Part shown: one piece after another, positions 59,614-64,000 of the stretch
How the letters are laid out: every line of letters begins with the position of its first letter
Numbering within the stretch: position 1 is the first letter of the stretch
Assembly (NCBI GenBank): GCA_023653785.1
Contig: JAMKCH010079196.1
Coordinates: 36,670-100,669, forward strand
Reading direction: 5' to 3'
DNA from: Ophioderma brevispina
Taxonomy: Eukaryota; Echinodermata; Ophiuroidea; Amphilepidida; Ophiodermatidae
DNA: 64,000 bases
Notes under the pieces: model-generated
What the model was told of the DNA's origin: nothing
Seen by the model: the letters and a program-made list of their open reading frames with translations, nothing else
Databases searched by the model: none
Made by a program: the position numbers and the translations under genes

Positions 59614-62212
59614 CCTGGTCATGAATATTTAAATCTAAATGACCGTTATTGGAAATTACACTATTTTGCAGCGGGGTTAATCCACTAACCCCGACGGATC
59701 TTGAAGTCAATAATTTATTCAAAAATTTTCATGATATTACTAAGATATATATAACTAAGGTTTAAGAGGAGATTTTTTAATGTAACTGAGACAGAGACTA
59801 CCATAGTAAATGCACGTAGCAGTTCTCATAATTACCGTTTGGAAATCCCCAATGCCCAAATCGAGCAGATCGTGTCCTACCCCCTGCCTTTAAGTGTTAA
59901 TAAAGTTAAAGGTATGTTGTCTGTTTTTATTTTTGCTTGTTTTTTTTATCAAGCTTTTGAATAAATTCAATACTTACTCTTAGCTTTTTTACACATGAAC
60001 CCAGCGCTACCAGTACAAGGTAGATCATTCCACAGACCTGCGTCTTTACCCGTACGTAGATGTGCACAGTCTTCGCCATCTTGGCCCCAATTGTCGGGTT
60101 GATAGGGAGCCCATTGTGCTTCAAAATCATCGGTCTGAATATGTATGAAACATTATAGGTTTAAAATTTCAATTAAAGCAATATTAGCTCATTTTTTTGA
60201 AGAGCGCCCCCAATTTTTCAAAAAAATTGAGATTTTTACACGGTTGCATTTGTAACTGGCTAGTAAACTATACCTGTGAATGGTTTAGCTCGAAAATGTC
60301 TGTGTGTCACAAACGAAGGAATTTGTAATTAGAATAATTATTATCGGGGATCCCGATAATAATTCAACGGCTGCTGGAAATGACCTTCCAATGTGAAATA
60401 GCCGGGAAATCCGGGAAATAGCGCCATGTACGTGTCTACGCTCATCCATTAGTTGTTTTATTGGTTCAGGCAAGTCAAGTTAGAGGTTATCTTCTCGAGG
60501 TGGCACTATTTCATCATGGACGGACATAAACGTAGCATTTCCAGCTCTGCGGCAGTCCAATCTGGGATCCCAAATTCTAATTACAAAATTCGCTTTGTAT
60601 TTTGAAAATCCGCTATTTCTTAGCTTTCGTTCGCCGCTATAGTTTCCTAAAATTACCAACGTAACTGTGTGCCCCAAAATCATCAAACCTTTTGAAACTT
60701 GGGAAGGGGCGCGCTTTTCAAAACATGTGCCTATTGATGTAAGTCTACCGGCCGCCCCTTGCGTGACTCCCAGCTTGAGATCCTAAAACTGCCTGTCGTT
60801 CTAATGTCGCAGCTTTTCGCCTTGCCAGCTACAATCCCTCACGAGTTTGCTCATCGCCCTTGCCGCAACCACACATGCGAAATTTACTGCAACTTTAACC
60901 ATTTTTTTACAAACATTGTCTAGGATGGTGTCCATCGAACGATTATGTCCCATTTGATTTGTCGACTAGAAATATGTTTATAGAGATGGGACAGTTTGTT
61001 TTGAGAGGGGGGACAAACCCTAGTGTTTAATGCATCAGATTGTGCTTGCATAAATTCTTTAGTCCTGCTTCAAATGTGTGAGCGGACTCTTTCGCTGCTG
61101 ATTGCAAGAATCGGCCCTGTTGCAAGTTGAATCGTGTATCACGATGTAAACGGCCAGCCTGTGTGACATGGGGTAGCGTGCATTTCTGTAGTATTGTGTT
61201 GGAACCAACCATTACTAGGGAATATTAGCGCGACGTACCGTATGCCCGGGCCGGGGGGGGCCGGAGGGGGGTGTGGGGTATCACATATGAATATGGTATG
61301 GGGGTGTAAGGCTGGGCTTCAAAACCCAGGGGCTTTGGTGACCCCCACCCCCCCCATCCACGAGTACTCAAACAAATAGGGGTACTGTATTTAGGTGAGA
61401 GGACAGCCCAAAATAAAATGCACCCAAAAAATAGGGGGGGGTCTTAGGTGACATGGTAAGAACTTTCAGACAAATGGGTTTTGGGTGGTACCTTTTAAAA
61501 TATAGGGGTCATATAGTCGTCAACTCAAAGATGGAGTGCCTACCCGTTCTCTTAGTTATTACCAGAAATTGCCAATTGGACCATTGATGTACCCCTCATG
61601 TAAATCAATTGTTGTCCTAGTCTTGAAAGGAATCTTCTTGTCAATAAAATATATCACTCCGCCAATTAAAATGTATTCGGATATTTGTGGCGGGTGGGCT
61701 CCATGGCTTCAGTTGACTGGGTGGTGGGTGGGGGGCCAGCGGACTTCATTGTCTGGGGGGAGGAGTGAGGGAATCGGAGGGTTGGGGGGTTACATTTTTG
61801 GGGGTTAAAAATACCAAAGTTTTGGCCCAAAATCCGCGATATTTGCCACAAATTTGGCATTTTTCGTGTTAGTTGGGGGGCGTTACTGGTGGAGGGTGGG
61901 TCTGTGGGGGAAGATAAATAAAATAGGGGCGCAAGTCCACCCCTCATTCATACGTATCCCCTCAACAGTCGACATTCCTTGACAGGCAATACCACAATAA
62001 GCCAAAACTGAACAAGCTTGATAAGGTCAGTTTTGATAGAGCGTAAGTTCAAGCCTTTATAACCAGTTACATAGTATGTCAATAAATGTTAATTGTACTG
62101 GAGTGTTTTCTTACACGTGGCACTATTGTTAACATAATAGCAGGCAACTTTTTTCCTCTTTCAATATATATCAATATGGGAAAGCCAGCTGCAGACGGCA
62201 TTTCTTTTAAAT
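59614..62212. repeat. Duplicated block, right copy, with 1-kb interruption
   Basis: Collinear with 3585-5343 except that about 59735-60745 has no counterpart at that point. That interval contains the intact CTLD-a exon (59978-60134) and a 150-bp repeat (59755-59905) that also occurs at 7980-8130. After 62212 the homology continues at 7185-7330 of the left side (GTTATGCGTTCCC, GACTAAGTC.TAGACATAA.GA type words). Confidence 0.75.
59978..60134 (-). CDS. Exon: C-type lectin domain a, C-terminal half
   Basis: 157 nt, phase 0 in and phase 1 out, preceded by ATTCAG and followed by GTAAGTATT. The frame is open throughout. It encodes the long-loop and C-terminal part of a CTLD: WAPYQPDNWGQDGEDC, then LWNDLPC, then the final FMC. 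The QPD triplet and the WND triplet are the two calcium and sugar-binding motifs of CTLDs. QPD is usually linked to galactose-type specificity, so this domain should keep calcium-dependent sugar binding if expressed. The four cysteines fit the conserved disulfides of the second half. The exon with the WIGL-type core should lie upstream (above 60.2 kb) and was not recognised, so the gene is 5'-incomplete here. A damaged paralogous exon is at 45260-45415. Confidence 0.85.
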
Positions 62213-62970
62213 ATAGATTACTCTTGTCTTTGAAACTGGCAACTTTACATTACATTGTTATGCGTTCCCGACATACAGTGCAAAATACCATCGTACTGCA
62301 AATGTCACGTGATTTGTGCCACGTGACTAAGTCTAGACATAATGAGTCACGCAGCCCCCCCAACTTTAAGTCCTGGGGCGAGAAAGGATTAATTCCATTT
62401 GAACAACTCCGGCAATAGACAACGTTTGAAACACTATAGACTCTCTTGACCAAGAAATTTGGTTGTCGACAATGATTTGAGGCATGCATATCTGATATTG
62501 TTACGAATAGAATAGTTTGACATTATTAACATAAATGAGCAATATTTCCGTAACTTCATTAAACATGTTAATGGAGAAACCTGTAAATAAAACGCTTAAG
62601 TACATAATTAACATCCTTATCGTTGAAGAACTGATAGTGAGTTTTGTATTTTCGTGTTTCGGCCTCTGTACGAAAAAATAATCCAACTTATTCACATCCA
62701 TTATTGTTGTTGTTGGACGCTGATAGCAATTAAGCTGACATCATTAAAAAGAGAGACAGCAAAACGAATAGATATAGCATGTTAATATTAAGAAGCTCTT
62801 TACCCAATTAACGTATATTTCGAAAACAACTACTCTAACAACAATTAAGGAGATCCTCCGTTGCTAATGAACATTTGCAGTGAATAAGTTAGATTCTATA
62901 CTTGCCGATCGCAGTAGAGTCAACTTTCAATTGTTTTATTTCATTGAAATCCGACAATAGGTTAAGAAGA

Positions 62971-63585
62971 TACACTGTAAAAAATTACAGTGCAATTTAC
63001 AGGAAAATACTGTAAAAAAGCTTTAAAAATTACAGTATTTGGCTGTAATTTGGAAATACAGAAAAAAACTGTAAATTTTATGTCCAATTTTCCAGGCCTA
63101 TAATGCCAAAATCTAAGAGTGAAGACTTTATTCGAAATTTAATGAGTAACAACATAATTATACACTATGAATTTTTCAATTATACCATGAAGTACTAAAA
63201 TATACAGGGGAAAAATACTGTAAATTTTACAGGAAATACTGGCAGCAATTCTGCCAACAAAACCCCGTAAAAATAGCTTTTACAGGTTTTCATTCAAATT
63301 TACTGTATATTTTACAGTTTGTTGTAATACATTTTACAACAAACTGTAAATTTACAGTATATGCAATGTAAAAAATTGTGGATAGGCCTACTAAGTTAGG
63401 GTGTTCGTCAGTGCTTTTTTATTCTCCACACATTCACAATCTCTGTAATAACTCACCAAATATAAATGTTTTAAGCGTTTTGATTACATTAATTTTTACA
63501 GTATACTGTAAATTTTACGGTAATTTGTTGGTAGAATTGCTGCCAGGATTTTACTGTAAAATTTACAGTATTTTTTTAAAGTGTA
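62971..63585. mobile_element. MITE rich in TTTACAGT palindromes
   Basis: Termini TACACTGTAAAAAATTACAG and the inverted match at 63553-63585 (ending TTTAAAGTGTA). The interior has many TACTGTAAA/TTTACAGTA words. A subterminal inverted pair, CTGGCAGCAATTCTGCCAACA at 63240 and GTTGGTAGAATTGCTGCCAG at 63527, suggests a nested or foldback structure. Confidence 0.7.
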
Positions 63586-63692
63586 GGTCTAGTGACTAAG
63601 TTTGCAAACAAAGTTTGCTCTTAGACTATATATTATTTTGGAGCAGCGATAATTAACAATAATTAATTAATAATACAGCGTTAATCAAACGC

Positions 63693-64000
63693 ATGCATCA
63701 TCTGCAGTCGCGGTTTGTGAATGGGGACAAAGTTCCCATGAGGTCATCAAGGTCACCAACAAGTGTGGCACTACCCAATGACCATGGTATCCAAGTGCCA
63801 TGAAAATTGATCGATACATGTAGAAACACCAAGCAATTTAATATATCTGACCAACTGACCTCTAATGACCTCTAAATGACATTTGACCACACTCTTGAGA
63901 GGGGTAACATGTGGAGCACTACCAAGGGGGCATTTCATAAAAAATGCCATGAAAATGTGTGCACGTACAGACAGACAGAGAGACAGACAGATAAGCTCAG
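63693..64000 (+). repeat. Dispersed repeat with TGACC words, copy 2
   Basis: Shares GTCGCGGTTTG.GAATGGGGA and AGTGCCATGAAAATTGATCG with copy 1, and ends in GACAGACAGAGAGACAGACA near the window end. Confidence 0.65.

Larger units (their letters stand above)
27187..60134 (-). other. Adhesion-GPCR-like gene locus, multi-exon, partial at both ends
   Basis: At least sixteen minus-strand segments with splice-like borders join into one receptor. Visible domain order is CTLD-a (C half), HormR-a, Methyltransf_FA-like, CTLD-b, HormR-b (C half), GAIN, GPS, TM1 and TM2. Exon-exon phases agree at most junctions: 0/0 through GAIN, GPS and TM1, and 1/1 around the HormR modules. In known adhesion GPCRs the GAIN domain self-cleaves at the GPS and the N-terminal fragment stays bound to the seven-helix part at the plasma membrane. 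The lectin modules suggest binding of a glycan or glycoprotein ligand outside the cell, which is inference. The start codon, signal peptide, the first part of CTLD-a, the first exon of HormR-b and TM3 to TM7 were not found. Several exons carry one-base indels or stops, so this may be a pseudogene or reflect assembly errors. Introns contain LINE, SINE and MITE copies. Confidence 0.8.

Overview
This is eukaryotic, AT-rich, intron- and repeat-dominated DNA. There are no operons and no bacterial-type gene density, and no complete open reading frame longer than about 170 codons looks like a real protein. The contents suggest a marine deuterostome invertebrate (echinoderm or hemichordate are my best guesses). 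The reasons are an adhesion-GPCR gene built from C-type lectin and hormone-receptor-like modules, L2-type and other LINE remnants, tRNA-derived SINEs, many small inverted-repeat elements, and frequent TAGGCCTA-type words. The species cannot be named from the sequence alone.

The one host gene I can support is on the minus strand, from about 60.13 kb down to about 27.19 kb. It continues upstream beyond my evidence, and its 3' part was not found. Splice sites and intron phases chain most exons into one adhesion-type G-protein-coupled receptor. In transcript order the exons are: C-type lectin domain (CTLD-a) C-terminal half (60.0 kb); hormone-receptor-like domain (HormR-a) in two exons (57.9 and 55.2 kb); a farnesoic-acid-methyltransferase-like (Methyltransf_FA) domain in two exons (53.0 and 52.6 kb); a second CTLD in three exons (49.4, 47.2 and 45.3 kb); the second half of a second HormR (37.3 kb); a linker (36.4 kb); four GAIN-domain exons (36.0, 33.2, 32.0 and 31.1 kb); the GPS exon (29.5 kb); TM1 (28.8 kb); and TM2 (27.3 kb). 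TM3 to TM7 and the first exon of HormR-b were not recognised. About half of the exons are intact. The others carry single-base indels or in-frame stops, so the locus is either a recent pseudogene or a real gene in an error-containing assembly.

The flanks (1 to 27 kb and 60 to 64 kb) and the long introns are filled with mobile-element debris. There is a 5'-truncated L2-type LINE at 56.1-57.6 kb (plus strand, inside an intron). Fragments of other non-LTR reverse transcriptases lie at 8.7-9.7, 13.6-15.1, 16.4-16.7, 23.3-23.7 and 47.5-48.1 kb. tRNA-derived SINEs lie at 3.1, 23.1-24.0, 40.9-41.3 and 46.1-46.5 kb. Several MITE-like families with visible terminal inverted repeats are present.

Larger structures include a diverged duplication (3.6-5.3 kb against 59.6-62.2 kb), a 115-bp tandem array at 12.8-13.5 kb, an ATTAGACCAAATGG minisatellite that changes orientation at 53.7-54.2 kb, a run of 115 A at 9.1 kb, and an 89-bp C tract at 19.9 kb. 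Domain calls were made by eye from conserved residues. No database search was run.
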